DNA from: Rhodamnia argentea
Lineage: Eukaryota > Streptophyta > Magnoliopsida > Myrtales > Myrtaceae
Assembly (NCBI RefSeq): GCF_020921035.1
Contig: NC_063150.1
Span: 31,481,826-31,545,825 of the forward strand
Length of the DNA: 64,000 bases
Direction of reading: 5' to 3'
The translations under genes were made by a program, and so were the position numbers. The notes beneath the pieces are model-generated. The model had not been told where the DNA came from, ran no database searches, and saw only the letters and a program-made list of their open reading frames with translations. Of this stretch, positions 22,874 through 35,609 are shown piece by piece (positions within the stretch are counted from its first letter, which is position 1; the number at the start of each line of letters is the position of its first letter).

Positions 22874-25800
22874 ATGGAGAACCGGGAGGAACAAGAGGAA
22901 GAAGACGACCTTCAGCGTCAGCCAAACCGCAACAAAACAGTGATAAGAATCCCTTCATACCAAGAAGTTTTAGAGAGCTCTCAGTCGAAATCGACCCCAC
23001 CTTCTCTCTTCACCCCTTCTGCTTCTTTCTCTCAAGCTTTCTCTTTCCTCAAATCCTCTGAATTCTACTCTCCTCCTCCTCCTCCTCCGTCTCTTCCGCC
23101 TCCAACCGCCAACGTCTCCGCTGCCGCCGCCACCGCCGCCACCTCGACGTGGAGGTACTAAATTAACAAATTTGAAGACTGCTGTCACTTCTGCTTGGAG
23201 GAAGTTCCTTTGTTTTTGGGTCGGAGCTGAAAAAGATTGATTTTTTTCCCGTGTTGACTTTATGGGTGTCTTCTTGTTTCGTTTTGTAGTGTTGCTGGCA
23301 CATCCAGTGCTGTTGCTGGGTCATCGTCAAAATCCTCTTTTGCCGCGCAGAGCCGCAATGCGATCCTGGTTAGCCATAGACAAGTAAGGGTCTTCTTACT
23401 CAAAGATTGTGAGAGCTGAATCTTTGTTTTCAGATATAAACGCATGAAGCTTTGTTAAGTATGAATGTCAATTTTGTTACCAAGATCAAATATTGAGCAT
23501 GCAATGACCGGAGCGGTTCAGATTATCAAATGACAGCAACTCTAGCAATTTATGGTTTGCGTAGTGTACTCATGGATTTTGAATCAGGGAGGAAGATGAC
23601 ATGACCATTCTAGAGTTTTAATTGTTTTGTTGTCACATGTTGGCGATTGTTCTAGAGCTGTTGTAATTAGAAGTTATGGTTTCAGGAAGTTATGGCATTA
23701 TCCTTTTAATGGTGCAGAAGGAACCACAGATGAGTTGGGTCTGAGATTTTTGGTTATGCCTTTTGTGTTTAGATCTAGATTTTGGAAAATTGTCAAGAAC
23801 TTGCTTTAGGACAGGCTCTAACCCTCAAAATAGTCGAATCTATTCGAGTATAAATATACAGTCTTATAGGATTACTATATTTTTCACACAGACCACCTCA
23901 CAAAGGCAAAAGTAAGGGGAAACAGCTTCTTCCTGATAAAATTTTATAGCATATAGGGCTCTTTTGACTCATCTTTCTTCATCTAACCACCCCTTTTCCC
24001 TTATGTAGAAGGGTAATCCCTTGCTCAAACATATCAGGAATGTGAGGTGGGCTTTTGCCGACATTATTGGTGACTACTTACTTGGGCAGAACTCATGTGC
24101 TCTTTATTTGAGGTTTGAGTTTTTCCCCTTTTCTAAGTTGCCAAATTAGTTATTTCTTGTTCTTATGTGTTTGGTCACCCAGCTGCTACGAAGATCATCT
24201 CATTTGGTAAGCACGTACAAAAAGTTCACGGCGTATTTGAAAAAAAATGGATATCGTTGATCATTGTGAAACAGTCACTAGAGCCAATTCATTTATATGA
24301 ATGTTCAATCTGGGTGTTGCGTAACTTTTATTTTCTAAAACGTGGATGTCCTATGGTGAAAAATTAAGTCTGCTATTTTCTTTCATTGATGAAATTATAG
24401 GTTGCAATGAAAATACTTTTTATAGTGAAAGCATAAGACTACTCCAATTGAGAATCATCCATGCAATTTGAGCTGGTTCGGTGAATGCACGTGGGTACTG
24501 GAGTTTTCGCTGGCACTTTTGGACCCACTGATCTTTATTTGGAATGAACCTAAAGGACAACTATAGTGTAGAGAACAGATAATTGTAAAAGCAATTGAGC
24601 CCGGTGTGTGGATGTCTGATGGTCCCGATGACTTCTGTTATTGCATGCAATCTGCTAATTGAACACGTACTGAAGTAAATATCACCACATAAGCCTTGAG
24701 TTTTGTATTTGAGGTTGTGTACCTGATAACCCATTGTTGCTTTTGTAGCCTTCGTTATCATCTGCTGCATCCAGATTACCTATACTATCGTATAAGGGAG
24801 TTACAGAAGAACTACAAGCTCCGTGTTGTTTTATGTCATGTTGATGTGGTGAGCTACCTTTTTTTTTTGTTGTTCTCTGAACCTGCTTTATCGGTCTTGG
24901 GAAACTTTAGAGCCATTGAATTGATTTTATACTTTTTAGTTTACCTGAAGCAAGAGGTTTTAAATTGTGAACTTTGTGCGTTTCAGGAGGATGTAGTTAA
25001 GCCTCTTCTTGAAGTGACAAAAACAGCTCTGCTCCATGACTGCACACTCTTGTGTGGTTGGAGGTACTTATTTATCTTGGACCCGTTTCTGGTGAATATA
25101 ACAGCTCTGGGAGAAATATTTTTAGTAGAGCTGAAATTCTGCTGCAGCCAATTCTAGATTTTGTTTCATTATTCACAGCAAGGAATAGCTTCATTTGGTC
25201 TTTGAGAAGATCTTACCATTCTGTTTCTTCTTCTTTTTCTTTTTCTAAGCTTGGAAGAGTGTGGCCGCTACTTGGAGACTATAAAAGTCTATGAAAACAA
25301 GCCAGCAGACATCATTCAAGGGCAAATGGATACAGACTACCTATCAAGGGTATTCTATGTTATTTTGGATTTGTTCCTTCTAGAAACCAATTTCCATTTT
25401 GCCGTTATTAAGTCCATCCAATTCTTCAGAGATATTTGCTCTAGACATTTGGGAGAACCTATACTTTGTTTCTTAAGTTTGCATTTGGTGAAGCTGAAAT
25501 CTTTCCTTTTCCTCCAGCTGAATCATGCTCTAACAACAGTTCGACATGTCAATAAGACAGATGTTGTCACCCTTGGTTCTACATTTGGGGTATGCCTTGT
25601 GTTCTGCTTTGAAAATCTTCCTAATTTTCTATTTAATTTCAAACAAATGTAGTTGGAGACTATCCTTTTGTTGAGGATTATAAACCTTTAATGGGATTCC
25701 CATTTTTTCAGTCTCTTTCTCATATCATGGATGCTTCAATGGAAGATTTAGCTCGATGTCCTGGTATAGGGGAGCGCAAGGTGCTTTTATCTTGAACCTA

Positions 25801-26184
25801 CTGCAGTACTCATATTAAAATTCGATTGAAGACCTTTATTTCAATTTGTCTATTTATCTTTTGAAGTAGGTAAGGCGCTTGTATGATACTTTTCACGAAC
25901 CATTCAAGCGAGTGGTTCCAAACATTGCTGCTGCAGCTCCAGAAGCTCCTGTGGAGAAAAATGCTGAAACTGGTTCAATAAGTGAAGAACAGGAATCTGT
26001 AGATGATTTTGCACAGACGAGCAAGCGCCAGAAAAAAGAGCCCGAATTGACTGTTAAGTCGGCCCTTTCTGCGGCTTTTTCGAAATATGCTGATAAAATT
26101 GGTAAAAGAAACACTAAACCACGAGATGGGAGGGGAGGCGAACCAAGTACAGGCCAAGACACAGATGCTGAGAAAAGCTGTTGA
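22874..26184 (+). CDS. ERCC1: ERCC1 / RAD10 DNA-repair protein, nine coding exons
   Basis: Exons 22874-23154, 23290-23383, 24009-24112, 24749-24848, 24987-25063, 25250-25349, 25518-25589, 25712-25780 and 25870-26184 join in frame with GT-AG introns to give 403 residues. The N-terminus is acidic then serine/proline rich. The central domain runs from 'AILVSHRQKGNPLLKHIRNV' to 'VTLGSTFG' and matches the ERCC1 nuclease-like domain, which has no catalytic site in this family. The helix-hairpin-helix follows with 'SMEDLARCPGIGERKVRRLY'. The C-terminal tail is lysine rich. ERCC1 pairs with XPF (RAD1) as the structure-specific endonuclease that cuts 5' of lesions in nucleotide-excision repair and acts in single-strand annealing and crosslink repair in the nucleus. 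The length is close to the Arabidopsis protein. The 3' UTR runs to about 26600. Confidence 0.96.
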
Positions 26185-27593
26185 GAGATTTATGTTTTGG
26201 CAGAGTAAAGCCTTCAACATGAGGAACCATCTGTTCCAGGCATTTGGATCCCTGCTTCATGCTACTGGAAGTACATTGACATTCTTTTTGTTCCCTGACC
26301 AGATACTTGCATATTATCTATTACTCTACTTTTGCCCAAATTCTGTTAGATGTATTTGAGAGCAGCAGTCACGAAGAGAAGATTTTCATTTCCTAGCTAT
26401 TTCTATGTTGTATTGGATACCGGAACTTCTCATCCTGATGTTTCATTTGTGTATAAGTTTCTTTGTAAAATATGTTGATTATGTTGTGGCTCTCGACATA
26501 TTGTAGAAGCTGATCGAATTGATGTCAGAACTTGTAAGATGTGCTGTTAAACTGTATCCAGAAATGTAACGAAAGATTTGATCTTATGATAGTTTTGCCT
26601 TCCTCAAAGGCAGGGGATAAATGAGATATGCCGAGACTTGGGATTACTCCACATGGCCTAAGTTGTGTCTTGTCATTTCAAGTCGTCCTGGGTAATATTC
26701 TATCGGCAGAGAAATGAGGAAGGAAAAAGTTATGCCACCTGAGACTTCTGCATTATTCCACATGGCCTGGATTGTTTCTTGTCATTTCAAGTCTCCCAGG
26801 GTAATATTCTCTCACTTTTCTTTGACAGGACTGGAACTAAAGAATGACGTGGAGCACTCTTTCCTTTGCTCATGCTTTTCTTCATGACTCATACATAAAA
26901 GGAGACAATTTTTTGCTGCCAATTTTGGCGGGGCGGCACCTTGTATTTGCCCATCAACTTGCTTTAATTTCAGTTTTTTTTGGGTATTCTGTCTAGTTAG
27001 GGAAGAGAAACAATTCCGCCAGGGAAGGGCAAATTGTGGCATGTTTTAAGATTTTGCAACTTCTTGCAATTTTTTTCCCGGCACAGGTAGCATCGACGAG
27101 CCTTTTCATTGCCCCTTGTCAATTTGTCGCCTATCTTCATTAATCCCACGACATTCTAATCGTATCTTTTTGCTTATGCAGGTAATGGCCAATTTTCCTT
27201 GTATTTTCATGTGCTTGATCCTTGTTATTCTCATTAAATTAAGTGAGTTCCTGATCAGGTTTCAGCATTTGATTTCTCTTGTCATACCATAGTGAAGAGC
27301 AATTTATTCGACATTTATTTATCTTATGAAATATGGAATTATGGAACCACAATGTGAAAACTTGACAGAGCTCTCTGCCTAAGATGAGCATGTACAGCTT
27401 CTGGACAGCGCCAGTACATCCTTATCTAGGAAAAAGATTGCACAATCTTGATAGTGAAGATTTTCATATTTTGCTTGCCATATTCCTTTTTATGCTCCTG
27501 TTTTCGCATGCTTGTGTATTCAATGGTCCCTCTGAATTTTGAAGATTCTTCATGCCTCCAGTGAGGAAAATGCCGTCGTATGGATCCCTTATC
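26185..27593. other. ERCC1 3' UTR and convergent intergenic DNA
   Basis: The 3' UTR homologous to the pseudogene's tail runs to about 26600. It is followed by a partial tandem repeat (26630-26701 and 26736-26820). The rest, up to the stop of the convergent kinase gene, has no recognised gene. Confidence 0.6.
26630..26820. repeat. Imperfect direct duplication in the ERCC1 3' flank
   Basis: Two units share 'ccacatggcct', 'cttgtcatttcaagt' and 'gggtaatattct'. The pseudogene copy (16295-16360) has one unit, more like the second, so the duplication probably postdates the split or was lost there. Confidence 0.75.
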
Positions 27594-30500
27594 CTAGTAC
27601 CTGGGGCTAACTGCACTGTTCTGAAATCTCAAGGAATTGGAAGAACTGATTGAGGAGTAGTTCTTAGCCAGAGGAACTAGCGATTGAACGACATCCGTCA
27701 TTAGAGGGCGATAATCTGCTTCAGCTTGCACGCACATTGCTGCAATAGCAGCTACCTGGTCGGGAAGGAAAACCGGCATGGTATAGTTAGGTTGGCATAA
27801 TCTATGTTTGGCATTTAGAAGATCGCGAAGTTACATGCTGACCTGAATCAACTCTTTCTTCGAAAAGTGGCCTTTCAGGGCTGGATCAACCATTTCCACT
27901 ACTTTTTCTCTGTTAGTTAACCTCGGAAGAGCCTGATACATTCGAGAGCGTTAAGTTTGTGCTTTGACTTACCGCTTTGGAATAAGTGGAACGACATTGC
28001 ACGGACTTAACAGGTCCCAGGAAAAAAAGGAAAACACTTTGCAGGCTAATTGGGTTTGAGCAGAGAATTACTACTTCATTTGATTTGCATCCAATGAATG
28101 ACCATAGCCCAACATAATGCTAGTATAAATTTGCAGCTCAGTGAAACAACTAAGAAATAACATAGATTAGAGCACTGGATTGATCTTATCATTTGACCTT
28201 CTCATTAAGCAATCAAAATTGTGATAGTGGAAGGGCTAAAGATACCAACCCATGAAAGTAGGACATGTTCTCCAGGAGGGCGCTTGCTATCGACTGGTAC
28301 TCGGCCTGTCAATAGTTCTAGAAGGACGACACCATAGCTGTATACATCAGACTTCGTTGTTAACTTACCTGTTGAAGCATATCTGCATGGCCAAAAAACC
28401 AGTGAAGTTGTTAACTAATGAATAGTGGATATTTAATATCTTTGTGAAATATAACTATTGAGAAGTTATCATACATTCTTACTTTAAAAACCACACTAAC
28501 TGCTAAGATAATCCACAGATATGAAAATGATGGCATGCCAGCTAGTCCTAGTGGTCTTTAGTTAGTCATGGTTCTGGGCTGTTGCCTGCCAACCAGCTAA
28601 TCTGTGAGGAAAAAACTGGCGATCTTCCTAGTGGGGACCTCTGTGTTGTCCATGTACGGACGTTAGCTCATAATTTCTTGTTTCCATTGATTTCTTTCTG
28701 AAAATGAACAATGGGATGCATGAGAAACTAATGGACAACTCACTCCGGTGCCAGGTAACCGGTGGTCCCAAGTACCCGCGTCGAAACCTGGCCATTGACC
28801 TTGTCTGATGCCGTCTTGGCCAGGCCAAAGTCGGACACTCTGGCGCGGAAGTTGCTGTCGAGCAGAATGTTGGTGCATTTGAAGTCACGGTGGATGACCG
28901 AGGGCACCGCGTGCTCGTGCAGAAACTCTAGGGCCCTGGCACAATCGAGGGCTATCACTAGCCGGGTCCCCCAATCCAACAGCCTGTGTTGGCTGTGTGA
29001 GTGTGGTGGATGCAGGTGATGCTTGAGTGTGCCATGGGGCATGTATTCCAGTATCAGGAGCCTATGGTTTTGGTCAGCACAGTAGCCCAGTAGATCCACC
29101 AAGTATGGTGAGTGCAACCTACTCAATAGATCGACCTGCATTACCAAAAAATTTTACAAAGATTAAAAGGATTACTAAGTAAAATATTTGCCGTTTAATT
29201 AACATCCATGTGCAATGTTGACTACCATGCATTAGCTGTATGCTAAATGCAGTTTCACAAAGCAATACCTATAGGTGCTGGCACAGTAGTGGAGCAGAAA
29301 GTGCCGAGGAATTTATGCATAGAATAAGAGCTCTGTGCCTGACGTAAAGAAAGGGAGCCGAAGGTGCGAAATTCAACGCTCCCTAAACCCTTGCTCATGC
29401 CTCTTAAGGATTACTTAATTTCACTCAGCTCTTCTTTGACTTCCGAGTACAAGCAATTAAGGAACCTTTTGTCTGTAGGAGGAACCAGCTAGGCTAATTT
29501 GGACAGATGCTGAAGTTCTGTGAAGTTGATGAACTTACAAGTTGCTTAATGCTTTTGGTAACGTGGAACTAACAGCAACAGAGAAGAAGGAACTTTAGAC
29601 ACATTCATGGTGATCATGTACCATTTCCCAGATTCAAACTCAGAAGAGAGAGAGAGAGAGAGCGAAGTCTAGAGCTATGTACCTCCCAACCTTATGGATC
29701 ATGCGAAAGCGATCTAAAGTTCGAGTTGAAATTTCATTCGCCCTTGGTGCGAGGGAACCGAACTGTGCCGTGAACATCCGGTTTGGGGGAGATGTTTTAA
29801 GTAAATTATGAGTAGAATACGTTATCAGCATTAAATCAGTTGAGAGAGAGGAAGAGAGGCCGGCAAATAGAGACCAGAAGTGGAAAGTGGTAATGAATGA
29901 AGTGAGATTGAATGACCTCAATCCTGAAGGCACGCTCTCCTTGCTTGCCTTGCCAATGCAACATCTTAATTGCAGCGACTGTCCCATCACTCAACACCCC
30001 TTTGTACACCACTCCATACCCTCCAGTCCCTATCACGTTCCTTTCACTGAACCCTTCTGTGGCCACTTCAAGCTCCCTGTATGTGAACACTTGCACTCCT
30101 CTCCTATACCTGTTGTTACCACTGTTCGCTGGCCCGAGTGATCCTAGCCCCAAATTCCCTCCATTCAAACACCCTCCCTTCATATCTGTGCCGGAATTCA
30201 AACATGGCAACAGAACGATGAAAACAATGTTAGATTGCGCTAGCACTGGTCACCCCTGCCAGCTGTTTTGCTGCAAAATTTTGAATTTTTAAAGTACCCA
30301 TTTGAGCTTACCTGGGCTAGAGCTGTAGATCGTGGTGTTGTGAGGAAGACTGATGGACTTGTTGAAGCTTGTGTTGCTGCTTTCCCTATCTGCATTCTTT
30401 TTGGCGGACTTGAGCCGTCGGAGGAGTAAGATGATGAAGAAAATGGCGAGGAGAGCAACCGATGAAGTCGCGGTTATGATGATGGCGAAGACCGAGTTGG

Positions 30501-30603
30501 AGAGTGGAAGGCCATGGCGGTTGTGGTGGGGCTGAGGAGGTGTGTGATGGTGGTGGCGTTGATGCGTTTGGTTGGAAGTTGCAGAAGTTGTGCTGGTCTC
30601 CAT
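27594..30603 (-). CDS. Transmembrane receptor-like protein kinase, six exons
   Basis: Minus-strand exons 30603-30312, 30185-29917, 29135-28744, 28382-28250, 27932-27843 and 27755-27594 join in frame to 445 residues. There is a short Ser/Thr/His-rich N-terminus and one membrane span (about residues 37-62, followed by LLRRLK). The juxtamembrane segment leads to a full kinase domain: glycine loop [11 protein letters not shown] (about 150-160), lysine K171, catalytic HRDFKCTN (D271), DFG (D289), and [20 protein letters not shown] in the activation segment. The C-terminus ends SAVSPRY. The short extracellular part has no LRR, lectin or other sensing domain. This is the small-ectodomain type related to PBL/RLCK-like Arabidopsis kinases such as At3g58690, from memory. 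Exon 2 ends at GAG followed by GTCATT, an unusual donor. The 5' UTR carries a (GA)n tract. Confidence 0.92.
29644..29662. repeat. (GA)n microsatellite in kinase intron 2
   Basis: Short GA run between exons 3 and 2. Confidence 0.95.
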
Positions 30604-30655
30604 GAGTGTGAAGGAAAGAGAGAGATGAAACTTAGAAATTGCAGAAGTTCAATAT

Positions 30656-30678
30656 GAGAGAGAGAGAGAGAGAGAGGG
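30656..30678. repeat. (GA)n tract upstream of the kinase start codon
   Basis: On the coding (minus) strand this is a CT-rich stretch about 55 bp before the ATG, common in plant 5' UTRs. Confidence 0.9.
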
Positions 30679-30699
30679 AGGGAGGTTTAAATGTGGTTG

Positions 30700-31532
30700 A
30701 ATCTGTGAAGGAGAGGGGGTGGGTTTTCCCCTCCAGAGAGGTTAGACTACAATGACTTGCAAACTAGGAATATATACGAAAAGTGTCCTAATGGATATTT
30801 ATTCAATGGATGCCAGTAAATTATTGTTCCCAAATAATATTATATAAGCGACACATTCACCGTCTCAAGTTTTATAAATATATATATCAGATGCACGACC
30901 ATCACATTACAAAAAGAGCCTTCAAACCTAATATTGACACGGTAAAAATCGACATTCCTCGTTAAATCTTGTGATATTTTACTCCATGATATTTGATCTA
31001 TCTCTCTAAGACGAGCATCTTTTCAAAAGGATATCAAAGTTTCGAATATTCAAGGACAAGTATAGCATGATCTTTCATACCATACCCATGCAATCAGTCT
31101 GTACCATAAAATAGGGGAAAAACTGGATTCTCTATCCTAAGAAGGAGGGGGCAATTGGTCTCTCGGTCGCTCTGCAAATATAAAGATGGGTATTGGGGTA
31201 CTTCATTCGTCCCTTGTGTTGGACCATCCTCAGGAATTGTCTCTGTCCATGTTTCAGAGAAAAGTTTGGAAGCTTCTGCTTCGTTGCTCATCCACATCCA
31301 CATCCACATCCATCTCCATCCACATAACAATCACTAAACAATCGATCAAACTTCTCAATCTTTATCCTCATGAAACTTTGGTACTCTAGCAGGAAGATTC
31401 TCAGAGCCAGCCCTTTTTCAGCCATGGCACACTAGCCCCAAACATTTCATGTTCTTCAGGAATTTGCGGAACTTTACCGCACATAGACTATAACTTGTAT
31501 CAGAGGTTTTGGTTCTTGCAACTATAAAGATA
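30700..31532. other. Kinase promoter and intergenic DNA
   Basis: AT-rich sequence without a recognised gene. A CATCCA-type hexamer repeat lies at 31292-31325. Confidence 0.5.
31292..31325. repeat. CCACAT/CCATCT hexamer repeat
   Basis: About five imperfect hexamer units. Confidence 0.85.
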
Positions 31533-31972
31533 AGGGTTAATATCACGAAAAACTCTAAATTAGTACACATGTGACAAATTCACCTCAAATTGATTTTTTG
31601 AACAACAAAAATCACAAATTAGTACACATGTGATAAATTTATCTTCCGTTAATTTTCATCAAATTTTACCTTTAAATTACTAAGTTTGATGACACATGAT
31701 AATTGATGGGTATACCGGTTTGTGGTTTTTACAACCCGTTTGTCACGGGTGTACCGGTTTAGATTTTTCGTGGTAATAACCCAATTTAAAATAAACTAAC
31801 ATAGGGTAATTTGTCACCAGTATATCAATTTAGAGTTTTTGATGGTCAAAAAATCAGCTTGGGATAAATTTGTCCCATGTTTACAAGTTTTGGGTTTTTA
31901 GTGGTCAAAAAATTAGTTTTTGATACATTTGTGATAGTTGTACTAGTTTGGGTTTTTCGTGATATTAACCCT
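31533..31972. mobile_element. MITE-like inverted-repeat element, 440 bp
   Basis: The first 20 bases, AGGGTTAATATCACGAAAAA, are the exact reverse complement of the last 20. Weaker inverted similarity continues inward for about 100 bp ('tagtacacatgtgacaaatt' type). There is no coding capacity. No clear target duplication was found beside it. It is likely a non-autonomous DNA transposon. Confidence 0.8.
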
Positions 31973-33606
31973 CAATATTATACATAAACAATGAAAACAA
32001 AACCTTAGTCAGCCAACCAATCACTGGCACTGCAAGTCAAATACCCTCTTGGATTTCATGCAGAAATAGGACCATCAATGACCAATGGACACAAACACTT
32101 AAGTCATGAAACTTGTTAGAAAATGCAATATAAGTCCTAAAACTTTCAGAAAGTACAATTAAGTCGTAGAACTTGCCAAATTAGTAGAATCAAACCCTTC
32201 CGTTGATCGCACTTTCGAAAGTTTTAGCATTTGATTACACTTTCATAATAAGTTTTAGAACTTCCACCGTACTTATCTCTCTAATATATAAACAATGAAA
32301 ACAAAACCCTAGACTGGCAACCCGTCATTGGCGCTGCAAGTCAAATACCCTCCGGACAGACACAAACACTCTCTACATTTGAATATTGTCCATGCAACTA
32401 TTTTAACAGACATGTCTGGTTCTTTCTTCCTCATGGAAAAAGCCTTTCAAGTTTGAAATCTTCCCGATCGGAATCTTAGGAGAACGTGCATGAATTACGT
32501 AACGGGGAAAATCAGACACTCTTTTGTCGTCTTCCTAACCCAAGTATGAACCGGTCTGAATGTTATCATTATTGGATTCTTCTGAGGCTCTGGTCTGTCG
32601 CATTTCGATTCAGCAATACCAAGAACTTCCAAAATGCAGTAAATCCTGGAGCAGTCACCTTCAAACTTAAATCCAAAGGCGATCAGAATGGTAGGGAATT
32701 GGGAACTGCCGAAAGCACTTGTTAAGCATCACTAATTGTGTCATATATTTTGGTGTCTGAAAATGCATCTGTTACAACTGAAAAAAAAAGGTTATAGGGC
32801 ACTCACCAACAAGATGTACGCAAGCAATTTTATTAATCTACATTCCGAAATGAATTATAGAGCGAGAAATCCTTCAGCTTTTTTAGGTTAAATATACCGG
32901 GGGAAGTACTATCAAGCACTTAACGACCATCGGACGCATCCTAGGGGTGGTAATTCGTGTTCGCAGGTTATGTTCGTGTCGTGTCGATAAAAGAATTTAT
33001 TATAAAACAGGTCGCCCGAACTAATCTGGTCGGTTTATGTGACACAAACACGACCCGCAAAATTAACAAATTGACATGACTAGATTCATTTAACGCTATC
33101 CAATAATCGCTTAATAGATTGACATAATTACATGATCTGTTATAACACGAAATCAACCTACCAACTCTACGAAATATCCTCAATTTTTCATTAAACATCG
33201 ATTTACAAATTGTGTAATCCGTTCACAACATATCATCAAAATAAAACTAAGTGACCTGTTCATAGCTAATAAAATCATCCATTAAAAATCTTTTTAACGA
33301 ATGACATGAAAAGAATACTGCTTTAGCTAATCGTGTTCCAATGGGCCAACCAGAGGTCGTGTTAACATTACCCCGTTAACTTGGTAGGGTTATATGAGTC
33401 AATTTTGTGTCTAACAATTGGACACGACATGAGCATGGCATGACACAATCATCAGTCGTGTCTCAAGGATTGAGTAAAAATTGATTTGACCACATTAATC
33501 TTAATCGAAATCGCTAATTGCATATTGTATTTGAATTGTGTCATCTAGTTGTATGAGAGGTTGCCAACCCAATGTGACCTCCCATCCTCACATCTTCGAC
33601 TCAGCA
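31973..33606. other. Intergenic DNA, with a GTCGTGTC-type repeat fragment
   Basis: 32080-32280 holds phrase repeats of the type 'aagtcctaaaactttcagaa'. 32940-33490 is a degenerate fragment starting 'aggggtggtaattcgtgttc' and rich in 'gtgtcgtgtc'/'gacacgac' words. It resembles hAT-type MITEs, but I saw no paired end. No gene was found. Confidence 0.45.
33600..33606. repeat. Target-site duplication CTCAGCA, left copy
   Basis: Matches 34278-34284 on the other side of the inverted-repeat element. Confidence 0.7.
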
Positions 33607-34277
33607 GGGAATATTTACCAAAAAAGCCATAAAATTATTTTACAGACGTCAATGCAGCCCCAAACTTTTCAATTTGACAAGTTCGGTCCTAACCTTTTCA
33701 AGTTTTCCAATTTAGTTCTTAATATTTTGATGGTTTGTCAATGTAGCCTTTCCGGAAAATTTTAGCTAGCAATCACCGACGACATTGGTTGTTCTACGTA
33801 GCACGATCGGCATTGTTGTGGACAATTTTTACAATATTTTTAAAAGTTTTCTGAATATTTTTCTTTTTTTTTCCTGTTATTTATCTTTTTTGTCCTACTT
33901 CCTTCAACTGGTCGTTAGGGCCTAGGCGATGGCCGGGACGTCCTCGCCGATTCGGGCGAGGGCGACGCTCGCTTGTAACCCGGCGACCGGCAAAGAGAAA
34001 TAGGAAAAATAAGAAAAATAAAAGAAAGAAGAAAATTCAGAAAAATTGAAAAAAAAAATTGCGAGAATCGTCCAAGTCAGCATTGACCGTACCATCTAGG
34101 ACGAGTGAACGCCGACCGAATTGCTACATCAGCGATTTCCAGTCAAAATTGGTCGAAAATACTGCATTGACAAATCGTTAAAAGGTTTAAGACTAAATTG
34201 ACCAAATTAAAATGTTTAGAAGTGAATCGATATTAATACACTATGTTTAGGATTTTTTTTTGGTAATTATCCCCCTG
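33607..34277. mobile_element. Long-terminal-inverted-repeat element (MITE/MULE-like), copy A
   Basis: The left end reads GGGAATATTTACCAAAAAAG. The right end, reversed, reads GGGGATAATTACCAAAAAAA. Inverted similarity continues for over 100 bp through 'caatttagt(t/c)ttaa' and 'gtcaatg(t/c)ag' phrases. The core is GC-rich (33930-33995). The element is flanked by the perfect 7-bp repeat CTCAGCA and has no coding frame. It shares ends with 59402-60090. Confidence 0.75.
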
Positions 34278-34284
34278 CTCAGCA
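34278..34284. repeat. Target-site duplication CTCAGCA, right copy
   Basis: Directly follows the element end. A second 'cctcagcaaattgacaaaaa' near 34356 shows that the flank itself was also tandemly duplicated. Confidence 0.7.
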
Positions 34285-35609
34285 AATGACAAAAGACTTT
34301 CGAGGACACCTTGTTTCACGCCTAAATTAGATGATCTCCAACCCGCACACTGTCCCCCTCAGCAAATTGACAAAAAGACTCTGGCGCTGGCCTTGTTTCA
34401 TTGTGAGCACTCTGGACCATCAGTAAAATTAGGTGGGACGGTGCCTCTTGTTGTCCTCTAGCTATTGACCCAATTAAATTGCATCGAATGCTCGTCTGTA
34501 AAAGTCACAAAGGTCATGTGCCCCCCGGGTTTTGGTACCTTCTATTGCAGAGACTGCTTAAAAATGAGTGAATGCAACATTCATTTTAACACTCCCACAG
34601 TCACTGTTACAGCATCTCTCTTTCATAAGGGTTTGGTGCCTCATTTCTGGCACTGGGATCATGTGGTCTTCACCTGCATATATTCTGATGCTGCTCCTGA
34701 ATTCATCACTTGACATATCTACATCAGTCATCCAATGAGCTACTCCAGAGGAAGAGATACTTATCAGTCCGCCGCGAATTTACAAAGTAGAATATCCGCC
34801 TTGCTAATTGCTATCGAAATCTACTTCCACGCCTTCAAGGATTGTCGTGCGCGAATCAAAACACCCTGCGATTGTTCCCAAGTAAATGCTCAAGGCATTA
34901 GAATGAAAATGCGACAGCTCTGACCCAATTCGAAGCGCTTATAACATGATCCGTTTCGCGCATTACTTCACAAGGAAAACCTTCTAGCTCATCTTGGCAA
35001 TTGATGAAATGAAGGCTGGTCTAATTCTCAGGTCCACCTTTCTACTTAAAAGAACTTTTTGTTACGTGCTCTCTGCCAAAGAATTTAACAAAGGCTCATC
35101 TGCATCTAGCGGAAAGCAAGGCTATGCGCCAGAAGGAAAACAAAAAAGTGCGTCAAACCAGCCACTGGTCGAGCCAAATAATAGCAATAATGATGTAAAT
35201 GTCAAAGTTGCAGTAAAATGAAAACCTAACAGCAAGCATATATGTGACTCAAGAAGGACGGTGGTTCGCAAGTGGCTGTTTCACACAAGCAGTAGATTCG
35301 AGTTCTAAACAATACCCAAGAGCCCACGCAAGCAACAAGAAAAGTAAACATGGAGACAAAATATACAGCATTTCAGAACATGAAAGGAATGATTCTGTAT
35401 TCACTGTGAATATCATTGGATTTTGTCCTTCTCTACATGTCTGACCCACCCTACTCTTGCCCCATTAATCTTAGAGGTAAAGATGACACAAGGAGGAATG
35501 ATATCACCCTGTAGAATAATTGATATTATTCACAAAAACCATTGCGTTGCCTCTCTAAAAAATCCAAGAAAGAATACTCAGCCAATGCTCAGCAAACTTA
35601 GTAATTTCG
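34285..35609. other. Intergenic DNA 3' of ALG13
   Basis: No gene was recognised. An imperfect 75-bp direct duplication occurs at about 34275-34420, around 'cagcaaa(t)tgacaaaa(a)gact'. Short open frames at 34465-35444 have no family resemblance. Confidence 0.5.
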
